In this document: piece after piece, positions 8,226 to 15,114 of the stretch
How the letters are laid out: each line of letters opens with the position of its first letter
Position numbering within the stretch: position 1 is the first letter of the stretch
Source of the DNA: an uncultured Asticcacaulis sp.
GTDB lineage: Bacteria; Pseudomonadota; Alphaproteobacteria; Caulobacterales; Caulobacteraceae
Reading direction: 5' to 3'
DNA: 33,801 bases
Assembly (NCBI GenBank): GCA_946482045.1
Contig: CAMLPZ010000008.1
Coordinates: 1-33,801, forward strand
Made by a program: the position numbers and the translations under genes
Notes under the pieces: generated by a model
The model's input: the letters and a program-made list of their open reading frames with translations, nothing else
The model's database searches: none
Told to the model about the DNA's origin: nothing

Positions 8226-8252
8226 TTGACAGGTTGGTTGCGCTGGCAACCA
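8226..8252 (+). promoter_or_regulatory. TTGACA with adjacent 7-bp inverted repeat upstream of DUF885 copy 2
   Basis: TTGACA at 8226-8231 is a perfect -35 hexamer. The inverted repeat TGGTTGC-GCTG-GCAACCA (8235-8252) fills the spacer where RNA polymerase would sit. No good -10 is visible at the expected distance. It may be an operator over a weak promoter; this is inference from spacing and symmetry only. Confidence 0.4.
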
Positions 8253-8280
8253 CTGGTCTCCTGTTCATAGAGGGCCAGAC

Positions 8281-10104
8281 ATGCTCGATCGCCGCCAACT
8301 GCTGATCTCCGCTGCCGCCGTCACCGGTGCTGCGTCACTGCCTGCCTCCGCCGCGCCGGCACCGCAAAGCGATCCGGCTACCTCTAAGGCGCTCAACGAT
8401 GCCTTTGACGCCATTTTCAAGGAGCGCATCGCCAACGCACCGGAAAGCGCTACCTCGCTGGGCCTAGACAAGGGCGAACTGGCGGGGCTGAAATCCAGGC
8501 TGACGCCCGCCACTGAAGCCGAGGACCTTGCCTCGCTGGCGCGACTCGAAAAGAGTATCAAGACGTTGAAGGCCATCCCCCGCGCCAAGCTGCAGGGCAT
8601 GGACCGGATCAATTACGATACCATTCTGTGGCGCGCCGAATTGTCCAGGGACGGCGCCAATCGCTTCCGCTTCGGATCGTGGGGAGGCGCCAATCCGTAT
8701 GTCCTGAGCCAGCTGAACGGCGCCTACCGTTCGACGCCGGACTTTCTGGCCAACCAGCACACGATCGAAACCAAGGCCGACGCCGACGCATTTCTCGCTC
8801 GCATGGACGCCTTTGCCGAGGTGATCGGCCAGCAGACCGAACGCTTCAGGGCTGATGTTGCCAATGGCGTCCTGGCGCCCGATTTCGCGCTCGACAAGGC
8901 GCTGGTCCAAATGGAATCGCTCCGCGCCATCAAAGGCGCCGACAGCGCGATGACCAAGGCGCTGGTCAAGAAGACGGCGGCCAAGGGAATCGCCGGCGAC
9001 TGGGCGGCGGAAGCGGGAAACCGCGTCGAAGGCCCGATCGCCGCCGCGCTCGATGCCCAGATCGCGGCCGTGAAGGCCGCGCGCGGCCAGGCGGTACACG
9101 ACGCCGGCGTATGGCGGTTGAAGGACGGCGACGCCTATTATGCCTTTGCCGCCAGGGTCGGCACCACGACCACCATGACGCCGGATGAGATACACAAGGT
9201 CGGTCTCGACATCGTCAGGGAGATCAGCTCCGAGGCCGACGTCAGGCTAAAGGCCCTGGGCTACTCGACCGGCACGGTGGGCGAACGGATGCGTGCCCTG
9301 GCCGAAGACCCGAAGTATGTCTACCCGAACACGGATGAAGCCAAGGAGAAGCTGATCGCCGACCTGAACGTCCAGATCCAGGCGATCCAGGCCAAGCTGC
9401 CGCAATGGTTCGGCATCCTGCCCAGGGCGGCGTGCGAAGTCCGGCGGGTGCCCAAGGAGATCGAAGCCGGCGCGCCGGGCGGTTACTACCAGGGGCCGAA
9501 CCTCGACGGCACCCGGCCGGGCGCCTATTACATTAACCTGCGTGACACGGCGGAATGGCCGTCCTGGTCGCTGCCGACCCTGACCTATCACGAGGCGATT
9601 CCGGGCCACCACCTGCAGATCGCCTTGCAGATCGAGGCGCAAGGTTTGCCGATGCTGCGCAAGACCGGCGGCTTCTCGGCCTATTCGGAAGGCTGGGCGT
9701 TGTATTCGGAACTGCTGGCCGGCGAGATGGGCGTGTACGACACCGATCCGCAAGGCTATGTCGGCTATCTGCAGTCATCGCTGTTCCGCGCGATCCGGCT
9801 GGTGGTCGATACCGGCATGCACGCCAAACGCTGGAGCCGGGAGCAGGCGGTCAAGTATTTCGTAGAGACCAATGGCGACCAGGAATCGTCGGCGATCACC
9901 GAGATCGAGCGTTATTGCGTATGGCCAGGGCAAGCGCTGAGCTACATGGTCGGCAAGCTGCAGTGGATGCGCTTACGTGATGCCATGAAGGCGAAGCAGG
10001 GGGCGAAGTTCGATATCCGCACCTTCCACGACACCGGACTTCAGGCCGGAGCATTGCCGCTGGCTGTGCTGGAGCAGGTCTATAAGGACAAGGGGCTGAT
10101 CTAA
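8281..10104 (+). CDS. DUF885 family exported metallopeptidase-like protein (copy 2)
   Basis: The 607-residue protein is a paralogue of the preceding gene, with the same order of conserved blocks. The predicted metal site is HEAIPGHH at 437-444, followed by EGWALYSE at 470-477. The N-terminus (LDRRQLLISAAAVTGAASLPASA) has the RRxLL pattern of Tat signal peptides, with likely cleavage near residue 25. Unlike copy 1 it lacks the Lys-rich linker and moves straight into the mature domain. AGAGGG lies 6 nt before the ATG. The gene has its own upstream region with TTGACA and an inverted repeat, so it may be transcribed separately from copy 1. Both copies end in an almost identical C-terminus (GLI after YKDK or YRDK). 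Confidence 0.9.
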   Translation: MLDRRQLLISAAAVTGAASLPASAAPAPQSDPATSKALNDAFDAIFKERIANAPESATSLGLDKGELAGLKSRLTPATEAEDLASLARLEKSIKTLKAIPRAKLQGMDRINYDTILWRAELSRDGANRFRFGSWGGANPYVLSQLNGAYRSTPDFLANQHTIETKADADAFLARMDAFAEVIGQQTERFRADVANGVLAPDFALDKALVQMESLRAIKGADSAMTKALVKKTAAKGIAGDWAAEAGNRVEGPIAAALDAQIAAVKAARGQAVHDAGVWRLKDGDAYYAFAARVGTTTTMTPDEIHKVGLDIVREISSEADVRLKALGYSTGTVGERMRALAEDPKYVYPNTDEAKEKLIADLNVQIQAIQAKLPQWFGILPRAACEVRRVPKEIEAGAPGGYYQGPNLDGTRPGAYYINLRDTAEWPSWSLPTLTYHEAIPGHHLQIALQIEAQGLPMLRKTGGFSAYSEGWALYSELLAGEMGVYDTDPQGYVGYLQSSLFRAIRLVVDTGMHAKRWSREQAVKYFVETNGDQESSAITEIERYCVWPGQALSYMVGKLQWMRLRDAMKAKQGAKFDIRTFHDTGLQAGALPLAVLEQVYKDKGLI

Positions 10105-10146
10105 ACTTACGGGGTTTGTGGCGGCACAGCCCCACATACGTAAGTT
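10104..10146. repeat. Inverted repeat between convergent genes
   Basis: AACTTACG (10104-10111) and CGTAAGTT (10139-10146) form a perfect 8-bp stem. Inside it GGGG and CCCC, then GTG and CAC, allow a longer imperfect hairpin. It spans the stop codons of DUF885 copy 2 and the LytTR gene, so it may end both transcripts. No T tract is present. Confidence 0.5.
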
Positions 10147-11623
10147 AGCCCAGCGCCTCGCGCACCTTCGGCATGATCCTGCGGCTGACAGGCGCCTGTG
10201 CGCCGTTCGATAACGTCAGGAAGCCGGTTCCGGCCGGGTCGCGCGTCAGCTTTTCGACAAAGGCGGTGTTGACGATAAACGAGCGATGCACACGCAGGAA
10301 ATGCGGCGGCAGGCTGCTTTCCAGCTCCGCCAGCGCACCATTGTGCAGCACCGTGCGGCCGTCGCGCAGGTGCAGTTCGACATAGTCATCCGCGCCCTTG
10401 CACAGCGTAATGTCCGTGGCATTGACGATGGTCACGGCGCCGGCGCTGTTGATCCGCAGTTGAGACGGTGTCTTCGCCTCGGTCGCCCGGGTCAGGGCCA
10501 GCTCAAGGTCGTGGGCGCGGATCTGCATGGTCTCGTGCGTCTGGCGCTGACGCTCAAACGTCAGGGCGCGCACGACAAACAGGACCAGCAACAGCGCGGC
10601 GACTTCGTAGAAGAAGATGGTGTCGAGGAACTGGCCCTGGAACACGAGCACCGACCCGGCAAACAGCAGCAGGACCACGCAGGAGATCAGGGCAGGATGG
10701 TCCTTTTTCAGCGCCGCATAACCGGCAATGGCCGCGCTGGCCAGCGCAGACGCCAGGAGGGCAAACGCTGCCTTGCCATCAAAGCTCGGTGTGGCGACCA
10801 ATGGAAAGGCGACGAGCACAAGAACACCGGCAAAAACCATCCGGGGGCGGGGCGTTGGAAACCTCAGCGCAATCAATGCCGCCAGTGTTACGGCAAATGC
10901 GCTCGAGCAGGCTGTAATGAAGATCAGGCGCCAGTCCTGCACCGGATAGGCATAGGGTGCCAGTCCACGAAAGGCCTCCGCAAACAACTGCCCGGCCGCA
11001 AGCAGCGACAGCAGCCCCAGCAGCAGCGGGTCGCGCCGGTTGACCGCCGAAATCGCCGAGCTGGCAAAAAAGAAGGCGCCGGCCAGCAATACGCCGAATG
11101 TCACCAGTGACGGCCAGTAGGCGCGCAAGATCAGATCCGTGGGGTCGGCGTAGGGCGCGATGCCCAGCATGTGGACCGGCTGGCTGAGGCGGACCGCACC
11201 GTGGAACGACGACAGACGCAGCACGACTTCGTTATTGCCCGCGCGCAGGGCGGACGCAGGAATTGGGAAGGCGATGTCCATCCGTCCCAGCGTTTCGCCC
11301 CCCTTCGTGGCGGCCGGCATGCCATTCGCCCCCAACCGGACGCCGTTGATCCAGGCAGTGCTCGACGCCTTGGCCGAAATGTAGAGCCCCATCGGGCCCG
11401 CGGGGACTGCCGGCACATCGGCGTGGGCACGCACCCAGATATCGCGGCCTTGCGGATCGAGTTCGGAGAATTTGACCGCCCGGCATTCCGGCGCATCGAA
11501 GCGCGATGGTGGCTGGTCGCCATGGACCGGGCACGTGACAATGTCCTGCAATGGAATTGCCTCCATGGCCGACGCCGGCAAAGCAAACAGCAGCAGAAGG
11601 AACGTGGCGAGGAACAGCTTCAT
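10145..11623 (-). CDS. Membrane-bound LytTR-family transcriptional regulator (signal peptide, sensor, 7 TM)
   Basis: The 492-residue protein combines a sensor and a DNA-binding domain. Residues 1-19 are a signal peptide. Residues 20-165 form a periplasmic domain with a sugar-binding-like beta pattern (TAWINGVRLGANG). Seven hydrophobic segments follow between about 171 and 353. Residues 355-385 are a charged, probably coiled-coil linker, and 388-490 form a LytTR DNA-binding domain with the family motif FLRVHRSFIVN at 442-452. There is no receiver or kinase domain, so signalling may be direct from membrane to DNA. No clear ribosome-binding site precedes the ATG. A candidate LytTR direct repeat lies 6 bp upstream of the start, suggesting autoregulation or control of the divergent hydrolase. 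The signal it senses is unknown. Confidence 0.87.
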   Translation of the reverse strand: MKLFLATFLLLLFALPASAMEAIPLQDIVTCPVHGDQPPSRFDAPECRAVKFSELDPQGRDIWVRAHADVPAVPAGPMGLYISAKASSTAWINGVRLGANGMPAATKGGETLGRMDIAFPIPASALRAGNNEVVLRLSSFHGAVRLSQPVHMLGIAPYADPTDLILRAYWPSLVTFGVLLAGAFFFASSAISAVNRRDPLLLGLLSLLAAGQLFAEAFRGLAPYAYPVQDWRLIFITACSSAFAVTLAALIALRFPTPRPRMVFAGVLVLVAFPLVATPSFDGKAAFALLASALASAAIAGYAALKKDHPALISCVVLLLFAGSVLVFQGQFLDTIFFYEVAALLLVLFVVRALTFERQRQTHETMQIRAHDLELALTRATEAKTPSQLRINSAGAVTIVNATDITLCKGADDYVELHLRDGRTVLHNGALAELESSLPPHFLRVHRSFIVNTAFVEKLTRDPAGTGFLTLSNGAQAPVSRRIMPKVREALG

Positions 11624-11629
11624 GAGCTA

Positions 11630-11659
11630 ACCGTTAGCCGATTTAGCGCTACCGGTCAC
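11630..11659 (+). promoter_or_regulatory. Candidate LytTR direct-repeat operator
   Basis: ACCGTTAGC (11630-11638) and ACCGGTCAC (11651-11659) are separated by exactly 12 nt. Known LytTR sites are two 9-bp direct repeats of the form [TA][AC][CA]GTTN[AG][TG] with about 12-13 bp between them. The first copy matches 8 of 9 positions and the second 7 of 9. It lies in the 133-bp gap between the LytTR regulator and the divergent hydrolase. The first copy also sits in a 13-bp palindrome (GCTAACCGTTAGC). Confidence 0.45.
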
Positions 11660-11756
11660 CGCCGCCCGCCGGAAATCCGCCACCGCTGGCCGAACAGCGC
11701 GTGTAACACAGAAAGCAAGGTTTAAGGCTGAGGCTCTCGCAATCAGGGGCCCTGCC

Positions 11757-13196
11757 ATGACATTCCGCGCTTCACTCGTTTCACTTCTCGCCGTCACCCT
11801 ATGCGCGCCGGCTGCATGGGCCGCGCCCGGCGAAACGCCGACTGTGTTTGAAGCAAAAACGGGCGAAAAGGTTGATGCCTTTTCCGGGCAACTCACCGTG
11901 CCCGAAAACCGGGCCGATCCTAAGAGCCGCGCCATTCCGCTCCACTATGTCCGCTTCCCGGCGACGGGCGCCAAACCCGGCGCGCCAATCGTCTATCTCG
12001 CCGGCGGGCCGGGCGGGTCGGGGATCGAAACGGCGAAGCGCGAACGCTTTGCCTTGTTCATGGCGATGCGTGAGTTCGGCGACGTCATTGCGCTTGACCA
12101 GCGCGGCACGGGCGCGTCCGAAGTCGCGCCTGAATGCGTGTCGGACGTCGTCATTCCGTTGGATCGTGTGGTGGCAAAGACTGAGCGCGACACGCTGTTG
12201 CGCCAGGCCGTCGAACAGTGCGGCGCCTTCTGGCGCGGCAAGGGCTTCGATCCTGCCGGCTACACGACCGTCGAAAGCGCGCGCGATCTCGATGCCCTGC
12301 GCGCGCACCTCAAGGCCGACAAGCTGTCGCTGTGGGGCATTTCCTACGGCACGCACCTGGCCTTGGCGGCGGTGAAGGAGATGGGGCCGCGTCTCGACCG
12401 CGTCGTGCTGGCCAGTGTCGAGGGCCTGGACCAGACAGTGAAGCTGCCATCGCAGACGGATGCCTATTTCGACCGTCTGCAAGCCGCGATCGACAAGGAA
12501 CCGGCTGCGAAAGCCGCCTATCCCGACATCAAGGCACTGATCCGCCGCGTGCATGCCAAACTCGATGCGGCGCCGGTAATGCTCAATGTGCCAACGCGAC
12601 AGGGCGTAAAGCCGATGCTGCTGACGGCGGAGATCATGCAGATGGCAGCCAGTGCTTCGATCGCCGATCCACAAGGGGCCGCGCGCCTGCTCGGCATGTA
12701 TCTGGCCGTCGATGCCGGGATAACTGAACCGCTGGCGCCGGTGTTCGGAATGATGGTAACGCCGGGCGCGCCGGAAAGCTTCCGTCTTATGCCGCTGGCC
12801 ATGGATGTCGCTTCGGGCATCGGCGCGAACCGCCTGGCCCAGGTCGATGCCGAAGCGAAGACAGCCCTATTGGGTGACAGTCTGAACTATCCCATGCCGC
12901 AGATCGCCGGCACGCTGGGCCTCGATCTCGGCGACGGATTTCGAACGCCGCCGCAAAGCGCTGTGCCAACGCTGGTCCTGACCGGCACGCTCGATGGCCG
13001 CACCTATCCGGACGAACAGCAGGCGTCAGTGTCAGGCCTGACGAACGTGGTGACGGTGACGGTCGAGAACGCCGGCCACAACCTGTTCATGGTCTCGCCG
13101 GAAGTCACCGAAGTCATCCGCGAATTTATGCGTGGTCAGGCGCCGCATACGGCTGCCATCAAGGCCGAAGCGCCGTCCTTTGCCCCGCAGATGTAA
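11757..13196 (+). CDS. Secreted alpha/beta hydrolase, S33/TAP-like peptidase family
   Basis: The 479-residue protein has a signal peptide (residues 1-22, ending AWA) and an alpha/beta hydrolase domain of the proline-iminopeptidase/TAP type. The oxyanion-hole motif is GGPGGSG (about 82-88), followed by DQRGTGAS. The nucleophile elbow is GISYGT with Ser196. Asp413 (GTLDGRT) and His441 (NAGHNLF) complete the triad. Relatives include exported aminopeptidases and tripeptidyl aminopeptidases, but esterases share this fold. AGGGG lies 7 nt before the ATG. It is divergent from the LytTR regulator, and that regulator's candidate site lies between the two genes, so co-regulation is plausible. Confidence 0.9.
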   Translation: MTFRASLVSLLAVTLCAPAAWAAPGETPTVFEAKTGEKVDAFSGQLTVPENRADPKSRAIPLHYVRFPATGAKPGAPIVYLAGGPGGSGIETAKRERFALFMAMREFGDVIALDQRGTGASEVAPECVSDVVIPLDRVVAKTERDTLLRQAVEQCGAFWRGKGFDPAGYTTVESARDLDALRAHLKADKLSLWGISYGTHLALAAVKEMGPRLDRVVLASVEGLDQTVKLPSQTDAYFDRLQAAIDKEPAAKAAYPDIKALIRRVHAKLDAAPVMLNVPTRQGVKPMLLTAEIMQMAASASIADPQGAARLLGMYLAVDAGITEPLAPVFGMMVTPGAPESFRLMPLAMDVASGIGANRLAQVDAEAKTALLGDSLNYPMPQIAGTLGLDLGDGFRTPPQSAVPTLVLTGTLDGRTYPDEQQASVSGLTNVVTVTVENAGHNLFMVSPEVTEVIREFMRGQAPHTAAIKAEAPSFAPQM

Positions 13197-13198
13197 GG

Positions 13199-13753
13199 TT
13201 AGAAGCCCCGGCCTTCCGCCGCAATAAAGGCCGCTTCCTCGGGCGTCGAGGCGCGGCCCAGCACCGCATTCCGGTGCGGGAAACGCCCAAAGCGCGCGAC
13301 GACGGCGGCGTGGCCGGTGGCGTAGCCCAGCAGGCCTTCGGCCTCCTTCTTGAGCGCCTCGAACTGCGCCACGCATTGCTCCTGAAGCGCGGTCTCTTCG
13401 GCGTGCATCAGCGGCATGTAGAAGAACTGGCGCTCGGAAAAGGTCAGGCTCTTGTCCAGGCCCAACGCAATGCCCTCCAGTGTCAGGGCCTGCGCCTTGA
13501 CCTCACCGGCATAGCTCTGGCCGGAACCGCGATGAATGTTGCGCGAGAACTGATCGAGTACGATGATCAGGGCCAGCCGCCCGCGCGGGGAACCCGCCCA
13601 GCCATCCAGCCCGCCCGCGACTGCCTGGGTCAGCAGGTCGCCAAATCGTCGGCGGATCAGGTCATCAAGGCTGGGATCGTCGCCCTGAAACCATTGATCT
13701 GGCGTCAGTTCCCGGAACCAGAAATCGACAACATCTGTCTGTTGGGCATTCAT
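13199..13753 (-). CDS. DUF924 family protein
   Basis: The 184-residue protein fits DUF924 across its length: VVDFWFREL at the N-terminus, the central LALIIVLDQFSRNIHRG block, the YMPLMHAE segment, and a C-terminal FGRFPHRNAVLGR block. The family is cytoplasmic, mostly helical with TPR-like packing, and of unknown function. It is convergent with the hydrolase gene, with 2 bp between stop codons, and lies downstream of the ECF cassette on the same strand after a 44-bp gap. The ATG at 13753 is the natural start, as the DFWF block begins about ten residues in. Confidence 0.88.
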   Translation of the reverse strand: MNAQQTDVVDFWFRELTPDQWFQGDDPSLDDLIRRRFGDLLTQAVAGGLDGWAGSPRGRLALIIVLDQFSRNIHRGSGQSYAGEVKAQALTLEGIALGLDKSLTFSERQFFYMPLMHAEETALQEQCVAQFEALKKEAEGLLGYATGHAAVVARFGRFPHRNAVLGRASTPEEAAFIAAEGRGF

Positions 13754-13797
13754 GGCGGGCTCCGTCGGTTAATTGCCTCAGTCATACAATGAATGAA

Positions 13798-14400
13798 CTA
13801 GCCTTCATACTGCGCCAACAGCCGCTTGAGCCGCTCGCCTTCCGGCCTGAGCACGCGGAAATAGCGGATGGCGTGGATGCCCGCCGACAGCAAAAGCGCG
13901 CCGCCGAACATCACCGAGCCTTGGACGACGTGACGCCACTCCATCTTGCCGACGGCGTAGAGTTGCCCGACAGACAGGGTCAGGACGACGGCGAAGACCA
14001 GAAAGGCTGCCCCCATCATGCGCGTGCGTGCCCTGGCCGTGCGGTTCTCGTCGATCAGGGCATTGATGGCCTCAGGCATGGAAACTGTCGAGTCCGGCCA
14101 CGCCCGCAGATGCCGCCTTTGCTGGGCGTGGGCGCGCAGGAAGGCCAGCCAGGACACGGCCAGCAGGGCGACAATGCCCCATTCCTGCGTGATGTCGGCG
14201 ATCTTACCGGCGATGACGGCGTAAATAATGGCGCCCGTCCAGACGAGAAGCGCCAGGCCGACAAGTCCCATGCCGGTCGAAAAGGCGCCGTGGCGCTGCC
14301 TCAGCGTTTTCATGGTGGCCTCCAGAACGTAGGTTTCAGCGACGGTGGCGCGGTCATTAGCCTCCGATCGCCACAGTTTCTCCAGGGTTTCAAAGTCCAT
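13798..14400 (-). CDS. Four-TM protein coupled to the ECF sigma factor
   Basis: The 200-residue protein has a soluble N-terminus of about 40 residues, then predicted membrane segments near 44-65, 73-90, 129-147 and 158-178. An Arg-rich loop follows the second segment and a basic C-terminal tail (residues 182-195) ends it. I recognise no named family. The ATG at 14400 overlaps the sigma gene by 11 bp, with GGAGAG 7 nt upstream inside the sigma ORF; a TTG at 14415 is less likely. The tight overlap suggests stoichiometric production with the sigma factor. By position it could be a membrane partner or anti-sigma factor, but it lacks a recognisable anti-sigma motif such as a zinc-binding HxxxCxxC. 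Confidence 0.82.
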   Translation of the reverse strand: MDFETLEKLWRSEANDRATVAETYVLEATMKTLRQRHGAFSTGMGLVGLALLVWTGAIIYAVIAGKIADITQEWGIVALLAVSWLAFLRAHAQQRRHLRAWPDSTVSMPEAINALIDENRTARARTRMMGAAFLVFAVVLTLSVGQLYAVGKMEWRHVVQGSVMFGGALLLSAGIHAIRYFRVLRPEGERLKRLLAQYEG

Positions 14401-14881
14401 CGGAAGTCTCTCCAATGAGGGCCATCAGCCGCGCCCGCGCGCGGGTCAGGCGTGCGCCGATATTGGCTTCACTCAGGCCGTGCAGGGCGGACATGTCGGC
14501 ATAGGGCACGCCGTCGAGCGACAGCAGCATCAGCGAGCGGTCGACAGGCGGCAGTTGTCGGATGGCGGCATAGAGCGTCTCAAGCCGGTCATCCGGGGCG
14601 GGTTCCGCGATATCCGGAACCTCACCTTGCAGGATCGGAAAGCGCAGCCAGCGTAGGCCTTCGCGGCGTTTCCAGGTGAGCGCCCGGTTATGGGCGACGC
14701 GATAGACGAAGGTGGAGGCCGTGGCGTCCCCACGAAACGCCGGCCGCGCCTTCCAGACGGCGATCAGCAATTCCTGCATCAGGTCGTGGCGGTCAGAGGG
14801 CGCGGCAAAGGCCCGGCTGATCCGCGTCAGCCGGCCGACATGCGGCGCGATCCATGTGGCGAATTCGTTATCCTTAGGCAA
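14390..14881 (-). CDS. ECF-type RNA polymerase sigma factor
   Basis: The protein has sigma region 2 (about residues 10-72), with the DLMQE block for core binding and FVYRVAHNRALTWKRR for -10 contact. Region 4 (about 100-155) carries a helix-turn-helix (YADMSALHGLSEANIGARLTRARARL). There is no region 1 or 3, as in all ECF sigmas. The start is uncertain: no ATG precedes the conserved part. I chose TTG at 14881, one base after the stop of the upstream small gene (TAAGTTG), giving 163 residues by coupled translation; a TTG at 14977 would overlap that gene by about 95 bp. It probably transcribes its own operon from the promoter at 15082-15111. Confidence 0.88.
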   Translation of the reverse strand: MPKDNEFATWIAPHVGRLTRISRAFAAPSDRHDLMQELLIAVWKARPAFRGDATASTFVYRVAHNRALTWKRREGLRWLRFPILQGEVPDIAEPAPDDRLETLYAAIRQLPPVDRSLMLLSLDGVPYADMSALHGLSEANIGARLTRARARLMALIGETSDGL

Positions 14882-14882
14882 C

Positions 14883-15053
14883 TTAAGGAGTAATGTGTTG
14901 GGCGGCAGCCTCGCGTTCCAGGCGCAGGGCTTCGCGGTTGTTGCTTTCAAAGGCGCCGCTGGACATGCCTGCGACAATGCCGATCAGGGCGAGGGCCAGT
15001 GCGGCGGACAGCACCGGCCAGAAATGTTCGCGCTTCAGAAACAGACCCAGCAT
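14883..15053 (-). CDS. 56-residue single-TM protein leading the ECF operon
   Basis: The protein has a basic N-terminus (MLGLFLKREH), one hydrophobic segment (about 12-30) and a charged, probably helical tail (NNREALRLEREAAAQ). AAGGAG precedes the ATG at 15053, the best ribosome-binding site in the cassette. It is first in the operon, immediately before the sigma factor, with one base between them. I recognise no family. A one-TM protein with a cytosolic or periplasmic amphipathic tail next to an ECF sigma could be a minimal regulator, such as an anti-sigma-like peptide. That is inference from position only. The open frame extends upstream to 15158, but that part overlaps the gntP-family gene and has no start signal. 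Confidence 0.72.
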   Translation of the reverse strand: MLGLFLKREHFWPVLSAALALALIGIVAGMSSGAFESNNREALRLEREAAAQHITP

Positions 15054-15081
15054 GACAATCTCCTTGTGTTGTGTCGGGAGA

Positions 15082-15111
15082 TTAGACGCCCGTGAGGCGG
15101 CGATCCTTACA
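15082..15111 (-). promoter_or_regulatory. Candidate ECF sigma promoter (autoregulatory)
   Basis: Read on the minus strand, TGTAAG (15111-15106) is followed by 17 nt and CGTCTAA (15088-15082), about 29 nt before the ATG of the first cassette gene. Both elements resemble ECF -35 and -10 motifs and the spacing is typical. An ECF sigma normally drives its own operon, so this would be the autoregulated promoter. Confidence 0.6.
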
Positions 15112-15114
15112 GGG

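Noticed and set aside
10286..11110. Plus-strand frame opposite the LytTR gene
   Set aside because: It is rich in Gln, Arg and Gly, as expected from the antisense of membrane-protein codons; no start signal.
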